From NCBI RefSeq assembly GCF_009669305.1, contig NZ_SADB01000013.1:1-64000 (forward strand): a stretch of 64,000 bases of DNA, written 5' to 3'. Under the pieces are notes generated by a model that worked only from the letters and a program-made list of their open reading frames with translations, did not search any database and was not told the DNA's origin. Shown here piece by piece: positions 7,940-16,868 of this stretch. Both the position numbers and the translations under genes were made by a program. How positions within the stretch are numbered: the first letter of the stretch is position 1; every line of letters starts with the position of its first letter. Source of the stretch: Ancylomarina sp. 16SWW S1-10-2. Its GTDB lineage: Bacteria > Bacteroidota > Bacteroidia > Bacteroidales > Marinifilaceae.

Positions 7940-7962
7940 AAGTCAAGCATGAAGCTTGGCTT
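7940..7962 (-). terminator. Candidate terminator of the serine hydrolase gene
   Basis: AAGTCAAGC pairs with GCTTGGCTT (one wobble) around ATGAA. The sequence after it on the minus strand is moderately T-rich. It lies 60 bases past the stop at 8023. Confidence 0.45.
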
Positions 7963-8022
7963 ATTTGTTCTTTAGATTGAATACCTCGTGCAAAGAGTTT
8001 CTTAATACTCTGTATAATAACA

Positions 8023-9060
8023 TCATGAGCGTCTTTTTCTTCTTATAATTTTTACGATACGACTATAAATGATTTCGGCTAAATTCCAATTATAGCCATC
8101 AAAGTTAGTTGTATTATTAAATTGAATAACAACCGTATCAATGTCTTTATGATATTCGGCAATACTTTGATATCCAACAACCAATCCGGTATGCTTGTAG
8201 ACATAAATAGAGGAATAAATCTCCTGTTCCCCTTCATTAAACACTGAACCATCGTTTAATGCTCTTAAGAATATGCCCACATCCTCTGCTGTAGCAATCA
8301 TTCCCGCTTCCTCGGTCTTAAAATCTTCGTCGAAACCAACGTAATAGCCACCCATTACATCGTCTATATTCACCTCACTAAGCGAAGCAAAAGTATGTTT
8401 CAATCCGAGTGGCATCAGAATTCTCTCCTTAATAAATTGATCATGGCTATAACCCAAGACCTTATCAATAAGCCTAGAAAGCAATAAATAGTTCGTGTTA
8501 GAATAGCCATAATCTTCTCCTGGTTCAAAGCTTGCCGGCATATCAATAGCTAATTCAAGATTTCCGTCATCACTTTTCGGGCGAATGTTCCAATATTCAG
8601 GATGGTCTATATAGTTGGGAATACCACTTCGATGTTGCACCATCATTCTAAGTGTAATTTTTTCTGCATTTTCAATCTTTCCAACAAGTTCAGGAAAGTA
8701 ATCAGCTAGCGTTTTATCTAACGACAATTGTTTATCATTAACTAATTTAGCGATAGCAACTGCAACATATAACTTGCCAATACTAGCTATTTTGAATAAG
8801 GCTTTGGGGTTAGCAGGTATTTTATTCTTTCGGTCGTGCCAACCTGCTGAATAAAAGGCTGGAGGCTTCCCCGCTTCGTCCACATACACTAGCATCCCAT
8901 CAAAATCATAATCAATTGCTTCATTCACTTGCTCTTGAACCGTATTGGGTAGCGGTAAAATCCAAGCTTTCACCAGAATCCATGGTACAAAGTACAAAGA
9001 GCCTATGCTTGCAATAATAAATAAGATTCTGAATATTCCTTTTATTTGTTTCTTATTCAT
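8023..9060 (-). CDS. Membrane-anchored serine hydrolase, beta-lactamase class C fold
   Basis: A 345-residue protein of the beta-lactamase/esterase/D-Ala carboxypeptidase family (PF00144 type). An N-terminal hydrophobic segment (about residues 9-30) serves as an uncleaved anchor or signal, placing the domain in the periplasm. The active-site motifs are SIGK (Ser nucleophile and Lys) in LFKIASIGKLYVAVA, the Tyr motif YSN in EDYGYSNTNYLL, and HTG near the C-terminus replacing the canonical KTG. The natural substrate is not predictable; cell-wall peptide or ester hydrolysis are both possible. The C-terminus is very basic (KIIRRKRR). Confidence 0.88.
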   Translation of the reverse strand: MNKKQIKGIFRILFIIASIGSLYFVPWILVKAWILPLPNTVQEQVNEAIDYDFDGMLVYVDEAGKPPAFYSAGWHDRKNKIPANPKALFKIASIGKLYVAVAIAKLVNDKQLSLDKTLADYFPELVGKIENAEKITLRMMVQHRSGIPNYIDHPEYWNIRPKSDDGNLELAIDMPASFEPGEDYGYSNTNYLLLSRLIDKVLGYSHDQFIKERILMPLGLKHTFASLSEVNIDDVMGGYYVGFDEDFKTEEAGMIATAEDVGIFLRALNDGSVFNEGEQEIYSSIYVYKHTGLVVGYQSIAEYHKDIDTVVIQFNNTTNFDGYNWNLAEIIYSRIVKIIRRKRRS

Positions 9061-9424
9061 AATATCGATCTTGTCTTAAATAGTTGTAACAATTGGGCTT
9101 TCCGCCCAACCGAGCTTATTTGAGATCATGAGTTCCCGAAAATTCATTCACAAATAAAGAAATTATTTCATTATTTTTACTTCACTCGACATTGTTCAAG
9201 CAAGCTAGACAATGTGCTCACTTATCGTAAAAATTCAAATCTACTTTTTAAACGACAGCTTTAAGTTTTATCAAACTTCTATACAAGACTAAATTTCAGT
9301 TAAACTACTGAATTCCGCATTAAATATAGGTTTATTAGCTTTTGTTTGTGGCTTATTTTTCTGAGAATTGAATTATAGTATTACTTTTGCACAGACAAAA
9401 TATTTTCTCATCAATCTTTAGATT
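9061..9424. other. Divergent intergenic region, 364 bp
   Basis: It separates the minus-strand serine hydrolase from the plus-strand small gene at 9425. It holds a short hairpin (TTGGGC/GCCCAA, 9093-9109) without a T-run and the promoter box at 9382. No coding potential was seen. Confidence 0.6.
9382..9389 (+). promoter_or_regulatory. Promoter -7 box for the 9425 gene
   Basis: TACTTTTG matches TAnnTTTG exactly, 35 bases before the ATG. TTTC (9358-9361), 20 bases upstream, is the best -33 candidate. Confidence 0.6.
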
Positions 9425-9817
9425 ATGCCATACCAAGATATGTTTATTCTTTTCTGGAAACAAGTAGAAGAAAGTGCAAAAGAAGGTCGCTTTGCAAAAT
9501 TAACTATGGCAAAGACCATTGGTAAGCCTAACTTGAGAAATATATTTCTCAGACCTGTCTATTCTGAAGATGACTTTAAGGTTTTACTTAAATTAAGATA
9601 CAGATCTAAAGAGACCAAAGATCAGGAAGACGAACTTACACTTGAAGAAGCTTTTGAAGTTTTGAAATCACATCTCCGAGTGTCTTTTTCATCTGTTTTG
9701 TTATTTAGTACAACAAAGGATGTTACTTTCAAAATTAATAAAAAGGGTGCCGGCAGCATTACTGAGTCCTTGCCTACATTCACTGAAGTTATACTGGCTG
9801 AGAAGGATGTAGAATAG
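9425..9817 (+). CDS. Conserved hypothetical protein
   Basis: A 130-residue soluble protein with no signal peptide and no family I can name with confidence. It is rich in charged residues and contains a regular segment near the middle (LLKLRYRSKETKDQEDELT) and a beta-rich end (DVTFKINKKGAGSITESLP). The canonical -7 box just upstream and a clean single frame between two minus-strand genes argue that it is real. It converges on the gene at 9844 with only 26 bases between stop codons. No function is assigned. Confidence 0.75.
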   Translation: MPYQDMFILFWKQVEESAKEGRFAKLTMAKTIGKPNLRNIFLRPVYSEDDFKVLLKLRYRSKETKDQEDELTLEEAFEVLKSHLRVSFSSVLLFSTTKDVTFKINKKGAGSITESLPTFTEVILAEKDVE

Positions 9818-9843
9818 CAGGAGCATCTACAGTGCAACATAAT

Positions 9844-11334
9844 TTAGCCTTTCTGTATTAGTGTTTCAATTTTAGAAATGTAGTTTTTTGCATTTTCATT
9901 ATTAGGATTCAATTCTAATGACTTTTTAAAATTAATAAGCGCATTTGTATAATCACTATTTACAAAATAGGCTTCACCTAAACTATCATATGCATTAGCA
10001 TTTTTAGGGAACTCACTTACAAATAATTTAAATACCTGTATCGATTCTTTCGTTTTATTATCATTTAATAATTCATAGCCTATGCTGTTTAAATTATTTG
10101 AATTACAATAATATTTATTCCCTTCTTGCATTGAATCTTTATACCTTTTTATCGCTTTATCTGTGTTTGTAAGTAATTCTTCTTTAAGTAAAGACACCAA
10201 GTTAATTTTTGGATATTTGATAAGATCAGGTTCAATTTGATTGTATAGATTTACCCAATCATAAAATGCTTTTTCCGAGGTATTATTAGCTAATAGAATA
10301 AGACCATAGTTCGTATCAGGACATATTAAAATAATACTTTGAATACCATATGAGGTGCCACTTTTCAAATAATAGAATCCCTCTTCTTCTGCATTGCCTA
10401 CTTCCCAAAGGTATCCTAACTTATCGTCATCATTATTTTCAAATAAGGTCTTGGTTGATTCTTTAATTAATGGGTTATTACTTTCTAATTGAAACTTCAT
10501 AAACTTCACTAAGTCTGGTAAAGTCGAAAGCATACCGCCACCACCACCGAGTAAAGGACTTTTTGATTTGGGTGCTAAAATTCCCGTCTCATCAAAGCCA
10601 TCCATAAGATTTTTGCTCTGTTGTTCTTGGCTATTCTCTAGATAGGTATCTTTCATATCTAATTCATCCAAAAACCTTGATAATATATTTTTGAATGAAT
10701 CACGATAAACTTGTTCTAAAATATAGGCTACTAATTCTGGTCCTATAGAATTGTATTGATAAAAGGATCCTGGTTTTTTATCAAGTTCAATCGTTTTTAG
10801 TTCTTCTAGAAAATCTTTCATATTATAAGCTATGGATCTATTTTCATAATATCCACTAGCAATTTTATTCTCTATCTCTTCTAACTTTTGGGGTTTTCTA
10901 TTTTTAAAACCTAGCGTATGGGTTAATAAATTTTTAATTGTAATTGGAGTACCTTCATATTCTAAATTTGAATAATCACCTTTTAAATAGTTTCTAATAT
11001 CATCATCTATAGCAATTTTATTTTCGAGAACTGCCTTAGCAGCAAGGGAACCAACAAATACCTTTGTGATAGACGCTATTTCGTAAACTGTTTTGTCGTT
11101 AGGTAGTTTTCGAGAATCTTTATAAGCACTTCCATAGTAGTTCTGATAAACTTGCCCATCTTTATATATTGCAATTGCCAGCGAATTAATATTGCCTTTT
11201 TTTAAGCAATTATTGGCATAAAGATCAATTTGATTTGATAATTGCTTAAAAGATGCTTCTTGTGTTTTTGTAGAAGATTGACAACCCAAAAATAGAAGGC
11301 TGATGCAGATAAATATTCTATTTATTCCTTTCAT
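9844..11334 (-). CDS. Lipoprotein serine hydrolase with C-terminal TPR repeats
   Basis: A 496-residue protein. The N-terminus is a lipoprotein signal (lipobox LFLGC). The beta-lactamase-fold catalytic domain spans about residues 35-360 with SITK in YEIASITKVFVGSL and the Tyr motif YNS in SFYQYNSIGPEL. A glycine run (LLGGGGGMLST) precedes the C-terminal part of the fold. Residues ~425-490 form TPR units (AYDSLGEAYF.. and ALINFKKSLELNPNN). Fusion of a penicillin-binding-like domain with TPRs is common in Bacteroidota. It may hydrolyse a peptide, ester or peptidoglycan-derived substrate at the envelope. It is a different type from the hydrolase at 8023 and not a recent duplicate. Confidence 0.87.
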   Translation of the reverse strand: MKGINRIFICISLLFLGCQSSTKTQEASFKQLSNQIDLYANNCLKKGNINSLAIAIYKDGQVYQNYYGSAYKDSRKLPNDKTVYEIASITKVFVGSLAAKAVLENKIAIDDDIRNYLKGDYSNLEYEGTPITIKNLLTHTLGFKNRKPQKLEEIENKIASGYYENRSIAYNMKDFLEELKTIELDKKPGSFYQYNSIGPELVAYILEQVYRDSFKNILSRFLDELDMKDTYLENSQEQQSKNLMDGFDETGILAPKSKSPLLGGGGGMLSTLPDLVKFMKFQLESNNPLIKESTKTLFENNDDDKLGYLWEVGNAEEEGFYYLKSGTSYGIQSIILICPDTNYGLILLANNTSEKAFYDWVNLYNQIEPDLIKYPKINLVSLLKEELLTNTDKAIKRYKDSMQEGNKYYCNSNNLNSIGYELLNDNKTKESIQVFKLFVSEFPKNANAYDSLGEAYFVNSDYTNALINFKKSLELNPNNENAKNYISKIETLIQKG

Positions 11335-11430
11335 TTTAGTTGGCTTTTATACTATGAACTAACGGATTAGCAGGTTACATGAGCGACTTCGCTTTTATTA
11401 GATACCCTCGAATTATTATTTTTGAGAATT

Positions 11431-13305
11431 CTAATCACTCCCAAGAGGTAATGATATAATAAACTCGCTCCCCTTATTTACTTCACTCTTTACGGAAATT
11501 GAACCACCATTTCTTTCGATAAATTCTTTGCAAAGGATAAGTCCCAATCCTGTCCCTTTCTCACAGTTGGTTCCATCGGTTGATATTCCCTTACCTATTT
11601 GAAATAGATTATCTATGGTTTTAGGAGACATCCCCACTCCAGTATCAGTAATATGAAGCTCAACACAATCTTTAGTAAGCTGTGAATCAATTGTAATACG
11701 CCCTCCTTCTGGTGTAAATTTGATAGCGTTACTCATTATATTTCTAATGAATGTTAAAGCTGTATTTTCATCAATTGAGATAATCAATTCATCCTGAACT
11801 TGATTAACTATACTAATATTTTTAGAATCGGCATTTAACAAATAAGTAGAAACACTTGCTTCTACTAAATTATACAGATTTAGTTTTTCTTTAGTTATTT
11901 TAATTTCATCAGTTTGAGTTCTAGCCCAAGTTAAAAGGTTATCGAGTAAATCATAGGCATAAATCGATGAGATATTCATTTTTCCAATAAACTCTTTTCT
12001 TTCCTCATCATCAAATGAATCATATTGTGTATTCAATAAATTTGAGAACCCAATTATGCTATTAAAAGGACTTCTAAGATCATGTGAAATAATTTTAAAG
12101 AACTTATCCTTAGTTGCATTAGCACTTTCTGCCGCAGCTTTAGATTTTATGAGTTCCTTCTCAATGTTTTTTTGTCCAGTTATATCAGAAGCAATAGAAG
12201 CTATTCCAAAAGGCTTTTTGTCCTCATCAATCAACAATGATAGAGTCATAAGAACAGGAATTTCCACACCATTCTTTTTCCTTTGTAAACCCTCAACATC
12301 ACGAACCAATTTACCATCCATACAAAGTTTAATCAGCTCATCTATTTTTTTATGATTCTTTTCTGGAGCTAATAGCTTAATAGATTTACCAACTAATTCT
12401 TCTCGAGAAAACCCATATATATTCAGAGCCTCATCATTCATTTCCAGAATATTGCCATTCAAATCTTCTATAAGACTCGGATTTGTTCCATCCAAAAATA
12501 CTTTGGAGAGTTTTCTTATTTCATTTTCAGCCAACTTTCGTTCGGCTATTTCCTCCTGAAGTCGAGCATTAAGCTGCTCTCTTTTTGATATTCCAACATT
12601 TAAGTCCTCATTAAGCGCTTGGTTACGAATGCCTATTTCAAATGCATGCTTACTGGCAGCATGCATCACATTAGCTGCCCGCAACAATATTGCAATAAAA
12701 AACAAACAAAGAAAGCCCAAGATATAAAAGAGACTACCACCTTCGAAGAAGAGCCGTAGTGACATAGGCAATGCCGTGAGAATTAAAAACGAAATATAGG
12801 ATGGAGCCCATGTATAATAAGCCGCGACAGATGCAGCACTAATAGGTATAATAATTATGGGCCATATCATTTGATATACAGGGTGTGCTGCCGGCCATAA
12901 AAATGCAAATGGGATACCCCAAACTAAGCCTGAAACAAAAACACCTGTAACATGGAGCTTTGCCCAGCGATCAATATCCGATTTTAAAGAATCTCTTCTT
13001 TTAAACGCAAGAACAATCATCGCTCTTACTAAAGTCTGTATAGCTATTATTCCCGCCCACAAGCCAAGTTTCCACTGAGGAACAACCTGCATAAAAATGA
13101 CACAGGCAGCAAGTGCCACAATTAAAGCCCCAACTAGACCAGTATAGGTTTGCTTATAAAGCAGTTCTATTTGGGCATCTCGTACTTTATGATCAATATT
13201 GGTGATTGTTTTTGTAGCACATTTGTCCATTACCTCAGTACTGCTCATAAAAATGTCTCCCGTGAATAAACGTCTTAACGAAGGTAATTCCATATTAACT
13301 CTCAA
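11431..13305 (-). CDS. Membrane PAS histidine kinase
   Basis: A 624-residue sensor kinase. The N-terminal part (about residues 45-215) has roughly six hydrophobic helices. A short coiled coil then leads to a PAS domain (about 262-385), followed by HisKA with His408 in IISHDLRSPFNSI and a HATPase domain with N box NIMSNAIKF, G1 DTGVGM and G2 GTGLGL. There is no receiver domain, and no response-regulator gene lies next to it, so it is an orphan. An internal Met (MSSTEVMDK) could be the true start, about 19 residues in. The signal is unknown. The kinase core closely resembles that of the 55316 kinase. Confidence 0.88.
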   Translation of the reverse strand: MRVNMELPSLRRLFTGDIFMSSTEVMDKCATKTITNIDHKVRDAQIELLYKQTYTGLVGALIVALAACVIFMQVVPQWKLGLWAGIIAIQTLVRAMIVLAFKRRDSLKSDIDRWAKLHVTGVFVSGLVWGIPFAFLWPAAHPVYQMIWPIIIIPISAASVAAYYTWAPSYISFLILTALPMSLRLFFEGGSLFYILGFLCLFFIAILLRAANVMHAASKHAFEIGIRNQALNEDLNVGISKREQLNARLQEEIAERKLAENEIRKLSKVFLDGTNPSLIEDLNGNILEMNDEALNIYGFSREELVGKSIKLLAPEKNHKKIDELIKLCMDGKLVRDVEGLQRKKNGVEIPVLMTLSLLIDEDKKPFGIASIASDITGQKNIEKELIKSKAAAESANATKDKFFKIISHDLRSPFNSIIGFSNLLNTQYDSFDDEERKEFIGKMNISSIYAYDLLDNLLTWARTQTDEIKITKEKLNLYNLVEASVSTYLLNADSKNISIVNQVQDELIISIDENTALTFIRNIMSNAIKFTPEGGRITIDSQLTKDCVELHITDTGVGMSPKTIDNLFQIGKGISTDGTNCEKGTGLGLILCKEFIERNGGSISVKSEVNKGSEFIISLPLGSD

Positions 13306-13636
13306 TTATGTAATACGCTCTAAACTTTGTATCTGTTAAAATATAACAAGACAACCGAACATCCTAATAAATTTCAAGTATTCCTGATTCAAAATAACAT
13401 CAGAAAAAAACATTCCCATTTAATCGACAGAGACTTTCTACAAAATACTGTATTACATACAACTGAAAGACACAACAGGTACTACTACTATCGTAATTGA
13501 ATTTGTTCTCACTCAGCTTGATGATATTATTTTATTGAATAAAAAGACCTTTACAAAAAAACAAATACAAAAAAGCCACTCTCCCAAGAGAATGGCTTTT
13601 TGAGGGATACTCACGTTCCGTAAAACGAAAGGTATA
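13306..13636. other. Intergenic region, 331 bp
   Basis: Between the kinase start and the end of the starch locus. Apart from the terminator at 13571-13600 I see no gene or repeat. Confidence 0.6.
13571..13600 (-). terminator. Terminator at the end of the starch operon
   Basis: AAAAGCCA and TGGCTTTT form the base of a stem extended by CTC/GAG, with T-rich sequence after it on the minus strand. It lies 37 bases past the stop of the last GH13 gene. Confidence 0.8.
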
Positions 13637-15037
13637 TTATTTTATAAATATGCGATATTCCCAAGGTTTCATGTCAACATCAAACTTAGAAGCAAGCTTT
13701 TGTTTCTTACCATCCTTATAGCAAGTATAATTACCTGCATTAGCATCCATATCAAGCGTAGCTTTAACAGGCTCTTTGCTTAAATTCAAAATCACAACAA
13801 CTTTGTTTCCTTCTGCCTCACGCGAGAAAGCAAAAACCTTCTCATTTTGATCTGAATTGATACGAACAAGCTTTCCACCTTTTACGCCATTCTGTAATGC
13901 TTTATTATTCTTTTTTAGGCTAATTAAATCCTTATAAAAAGAAGCCATTTCCATATTAGACCAATCAATTTCGTCCTTTTCAAAGAATTTCAATCGCTTA
14001 TTCAAACCAGCTTCTTGTCCACTATAAATTAAGGGCATACCTGGCATAGTGAAAGTTAAGGCTGCAAATGCTTTAGCTCCTTCGCCCATTCGCTCTGCTA
14101 CAGTACCATTCCATGAATTTTCATCGTGGTTTGAAGTAAAATTCATGATATACGAATCAGCAGGAAATACAGTGTCAATCTTGGTAAAGAAAGATTCCAT
14201 ATCGTTGGCATTTTTTTCTCCTTTTGCAACATCGTTCATAATATGGTGGAAATCCCATCCATATCCCATATCAAAAGCTTTTTCTAATAGTTCGGGACCA
14301 CCATCTTCGGCCAACATAAAAACGGGTTTCACAGCATCTAACTCTTTACGAGCTTCTTCCCAAAAATCGGTTGGTACCATTCCTGCAACATCACAACGGA
14401 ATCCGTCAACATCTGCATTCTCGATCCAATATTTCAAAGAACCAATCATATACTTACGCATATCTTGATTATCGTAGTTCAAATCAGCTGTATCAGTCCA
14501 ATCTGTTCCCTTGGGAATTATAATCTCACCTTTTTCATTCTGAGTGTACCAATCTTTGTGATCAGCCATAAGAACATTATCCCAACCTGTATGATTTGCT
14601 ACCCAGTCGAGAATCACTTTCATTCCCATATCGTGAGCTGTATTCACCAAGTTCTTCAAATCATCCATTGTTCCAAACTCAGGATTCACTGCACGGTAAT
14701 CTGCCACAGCATAATAAGATCCCATACTTCCTTTTCGGTTCTTTTCAGAAATAGGAAAAACCGGCATTAACCAAAGAATATCCACACCCATTTCCTTTAA
14801 ACGAGGCATGTTTTTTGCAAAGGCATTAATGGTTCCTTCTGGTGTATACTGGCGAATGTTTACCTCATAAATATTGGCATTACGTGTCCAATCTAAATGC
14901 ATATCGGCTGTGGTAGCACAACATGTTTTTTTATCCTTTGAGCAAGCTTCTGTCTTTGTCTTTGGTGTACTTTGACAAGACATAAATAAACTTGCCATTA
15001 AAATTAGGCTAAGTGTTGAATTGATTAATCTTTTCAT
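13637..15037 (-). CDS. GH13 alpha-amylase, lipoprotein
   Basis: A 466-residue alpha-amylase-family enzyme cleaving alpha-1,4-glucan. The lipoprotein signal ends at the Cys of LFMSC. The catalytic barrel shows VANHTGWDN (region I), DGFRCDVAG with nucleophile Asp216 (region II), FMLAEDGG with the acid/base Glu (region III) and FTSNHDENSW (region IV). A short C-terminal beta domain follows. It is the last gene of the leftward starch arm, after a 178 bp gap holding a dispersed repeat, and ends at a strong terminator. Periplasmic or outer-membrane location is inferred from the lipobox. Confidence 0.93.
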   Translation of the reverse strand: MKRLINSTLSLILMASLFMSCQSTPKTKTEACSKDKKTCCATTADMHLDWTRNANIYEVNIRQYTPEGTINAFAKNMPRLKEMGVDILWLMPVFPISEKNRKGSMGSYYAVADYRAVNPEFGTMDDLKNLVNTAHDMGMKVILDWVANHTGWDNVLMADHKDWYTQNEKGEIIIPKGTDWTDTADLNYDNQDMRKYMIGSLKYWIENADVDGFRCDVAGMVPTDFWEEARKELDAVKPVFMLAEDGGPELLEKAFDMGYGWDFHHIMNDVAKGEKNANDMESFFTKIDTVFPADSYIMNFTSNHDENSWNGTVAERMGEGAKAFAALTFTMPGMPLIYSGQEAGLNKRLKFFEKDEIDWSNMEMASFYKDLISLKKNNKALQNGVKGGKLVRINSDQNEKVFAFSREAEGNKVVVILNLSKEPVKATLDMDANAGNYTCYKDGKKQKLASKFDVDMKPWEYRIFIK

Positions 15038-15086
15038 GTTTATATATTTAATATTTCCTTTTAATTTTGAGTTTATGAAGATTCTA

Positions 15087-15138
15087 AAACCACCTTCCCC
15101 TCGTTTTCTCGGGTACTCCTCCTTAAAAAGGGGGAGAA
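15087..15138. repeat. Dispersed intergenic repeat, copy A
   Basis: The stretch AAAACCACCTTCCCCTCG to GGGGGAGAA is nearly the same as 19484-19535 (both contain TCGGGTACTCCTCCTTA). The second half is a hairpin (CTCC...GGAG). It lies between the two GH13 lipoprotein genes. Confidence 0.75.
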
Positions 15139-15190
15139 ATCTTATTCGCGTAAGGAGTAAAATGTCTCAACTGAACATGTTATTTTTAAG

Positions 15191-15202
15191 CCCCTTTAGG
15201 GG
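15191..15202. repeat. CCCCTTTAGGGG inverted repeat
   Basis: A short palindromic hairpin just before the stop codon side of the GH13 gene at 15216, adjoining copy A. It may be part of the same dispersed element. Confidence 0.5.
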
Positions 15203-15215
15203 TTTGGGGTAATAA

Positions 15216-16868
15216 TTACAATACCTCCAATAAAACAATATCGAAATCGGTGTCCAAAACAACTGCAGAATCTTTCACCTTAACGGTTTTACCAGAATAA
15301 GCATCTCTTAATTGTGTTCCTTCGTCAAAACCGAGTACAGGAATCTCCTTCTCACCTTTTTCTAAATCTAATGCGACAACAACGTAATCTGAATAGTTTC
15401 CCTGAACAAAGCTTCTACTAAAGACATAAGGTTTTTCTGATATCATTTTATGGATTCCAGCTCCCACTGCTGGATGATTTCTACGGAATTGTCCCAGTTT
15501 TTGCCAGTGAGCCAAAACAGCTTGCGTTTGTTCGTCGCTATTTACGTCTTCCCAATTCATACACGTTCGCAAGTTCGCATCGCCAACTGCGCCTTCTACT
15601 AATAAAGGACGAGCTGTTTCATCGCCATAATATACCTGAGATGTACCTGGACAAAGCAACAATTTAGTTGCCGATTCCATCGTTTTCTCTCTCTTCCTAT
15701 CGAAAGGAGAACCATCATCATGCGAAGTCAAGTAATTTAACACGCCATAACCTTTTAAATCCCCATGAAGAAGATTTGAATACTTAGAAAATAAAGTTTC
15801 ATAATCGGATTGAGCATTATATTTGAACTCAAAATTGATCATATCAGTAAAACCATTGGCATAATAATTCACCTTTCTATCACCAAAATCGTAAGCAAAT
15901 TTATTGCTGATATTGTAATTGTAAACTTCAGCAACCGAATAGAATCCGTTATTATCCAACACTTTTTCGGGATTGTTTTTCTTCCACAGAGCAAAAGCAT
16001 ATTCACACTCTTTTCTGAAATCAGCCCAAACCGATTCTTCGGTATGTTTTACCGTATCGGAACGGTAACCATCAATTCCAAACTCAATAATGTAATCGCA
16101 CAGCCATTTAATTATATGATATTTTGGTGTGCGAGGATATCCTGTACGAGCAAAAAATGCGTCCAATTCTTTCATTTCCTGATCGTATCGACCTTCTGCT
16201 TTCCATTTTTCAGCCAAAATTGCTGGAATACTAACTTCTTTTGTACTTTCCGTTTTTACATCGGGTAAATTCGCAACCAGAGTACACTCTATTGTATTCT
16301 TGTAGTTATCGTACGTACATTGAGGTCCAGTTCTTACCCAATCCGCATCCCAAACTGGATCTTTATCCGTAACTGGTCCTGTGTGATTAATTACCGCATC
16401 CATTACAATACGAATACCATTGGCATGAGCTGTTTCAACCAACTCACGAAGATCTTCCATCGATCCAAAGTTTGGATCAAGAGCAGTCCAATCTTTTGCC
16501 CAATAACCATGATAAGCATAAGTGTTACCTGTACCTTCATCAACTGAACCATGAATTTGCTCTGTAACTGGTGTAAACCAGATGGCATTTATTCCTAAAT
16601 TGGTAAAGTAGCCATCCTTTATTTTTGCCGTAATTCCTCTAATATCTCCACCTTCGAATCCTCGCAATTTGCCCGTTGGCAATTCACGTTCGAAATTGAC
16701 ATCGTTATCCGTCGTTCCATTGTTAAACCGATCTGTTAAAAGGAAATACAAATTTGCTCCCTCCCACACAAATGCTTTATCTTTTGGTGCTACTTTCTTA
16801 TCAAGCGTTTGACATGATGATAAAAAGAGTAACACAATTGCAAAAATGCTGAATTTAAGAATCTTCAT
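15216..16868 (-). CDS. GH13 alpha-amylase, lipoprotein
   Basis: A 550-residue alpha-amylase-type enzyme with a lipoprotein signal (lipobox LSSC). DAVINHTGP is region I, DGYRSDTVKH with nucleophile Asp271 is region II, SVAEVYNYN carries the acid/base Glu, and LTSHDDGSP is region IV. A long insertion (about residues 180-240) lies before region II, as in calcium-type alpha-amylases of this group. The start codon shares one base with the stop of the GH31 gene upstream (TAATG), so the two are translationally coupled. The role is likely maltooligosaccharide or starch hydrolysis at the envelope. Confidence 0.93.
   Translation of the reverse strand: MKILKFSIFAIVLLFLSSCQTLDKKVAPKDKAFVWEGANLYFLLTDRFNNGTTDNDVNFERELPTGKLRGFEGGDIRGITAKIKDGYFTNLGINAIWFTPVTEQIHGSVDEGTGNTYAYHGYWAKDWTALDPNFGSMEDLRELVETAHANGIRIVMDAVINHTGPVTDKDPVWDADWVRTGPQCTYDNYKNTIECTLVANLPDVKTESTKEVSIPAILAEKWKAEGRYDQEMKELDAFFARTGYPRTPKYHIIKWLCDYIIEFGIDGYRSDTVKHTEESVWADFRKECEYAFALWKKNNPEKVLDNNGFYSVAEVYNYNISNKFAYDFGDRKVNYYANGFTDMINFEFKYNAQSDYETLFSKYSNLLHGDLKGYGVLNYLTSHDDGSPFDRKREKTMESATKLLLCPGTSQVYYGDETARPLLVEGAVGDANLRTCMNWEDVNSDEQTQAVLAHWQKLGQFRRNHPAVGAGIHKMISEKPYVFSRSFVQGNYSDYVVVALDLEKGEKEIPVLGFDEGTQLRDAYSGKTVKVKDSAVVLDTDFDIVLLEVL

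Noticed and set aside
9622-9840. Minus-strand frame overlapping the 9425 gene
   Set aside because: Low-complexity Ser/Val-rich translation antisense to a better-supported gene with an exact -7 box.
14049-14770. Two plus-strand frames antisense to the GH13 gene
   Set aside because: They are shadows of a clear GH13 enzyme with all catalytic motifs on the minus strand.
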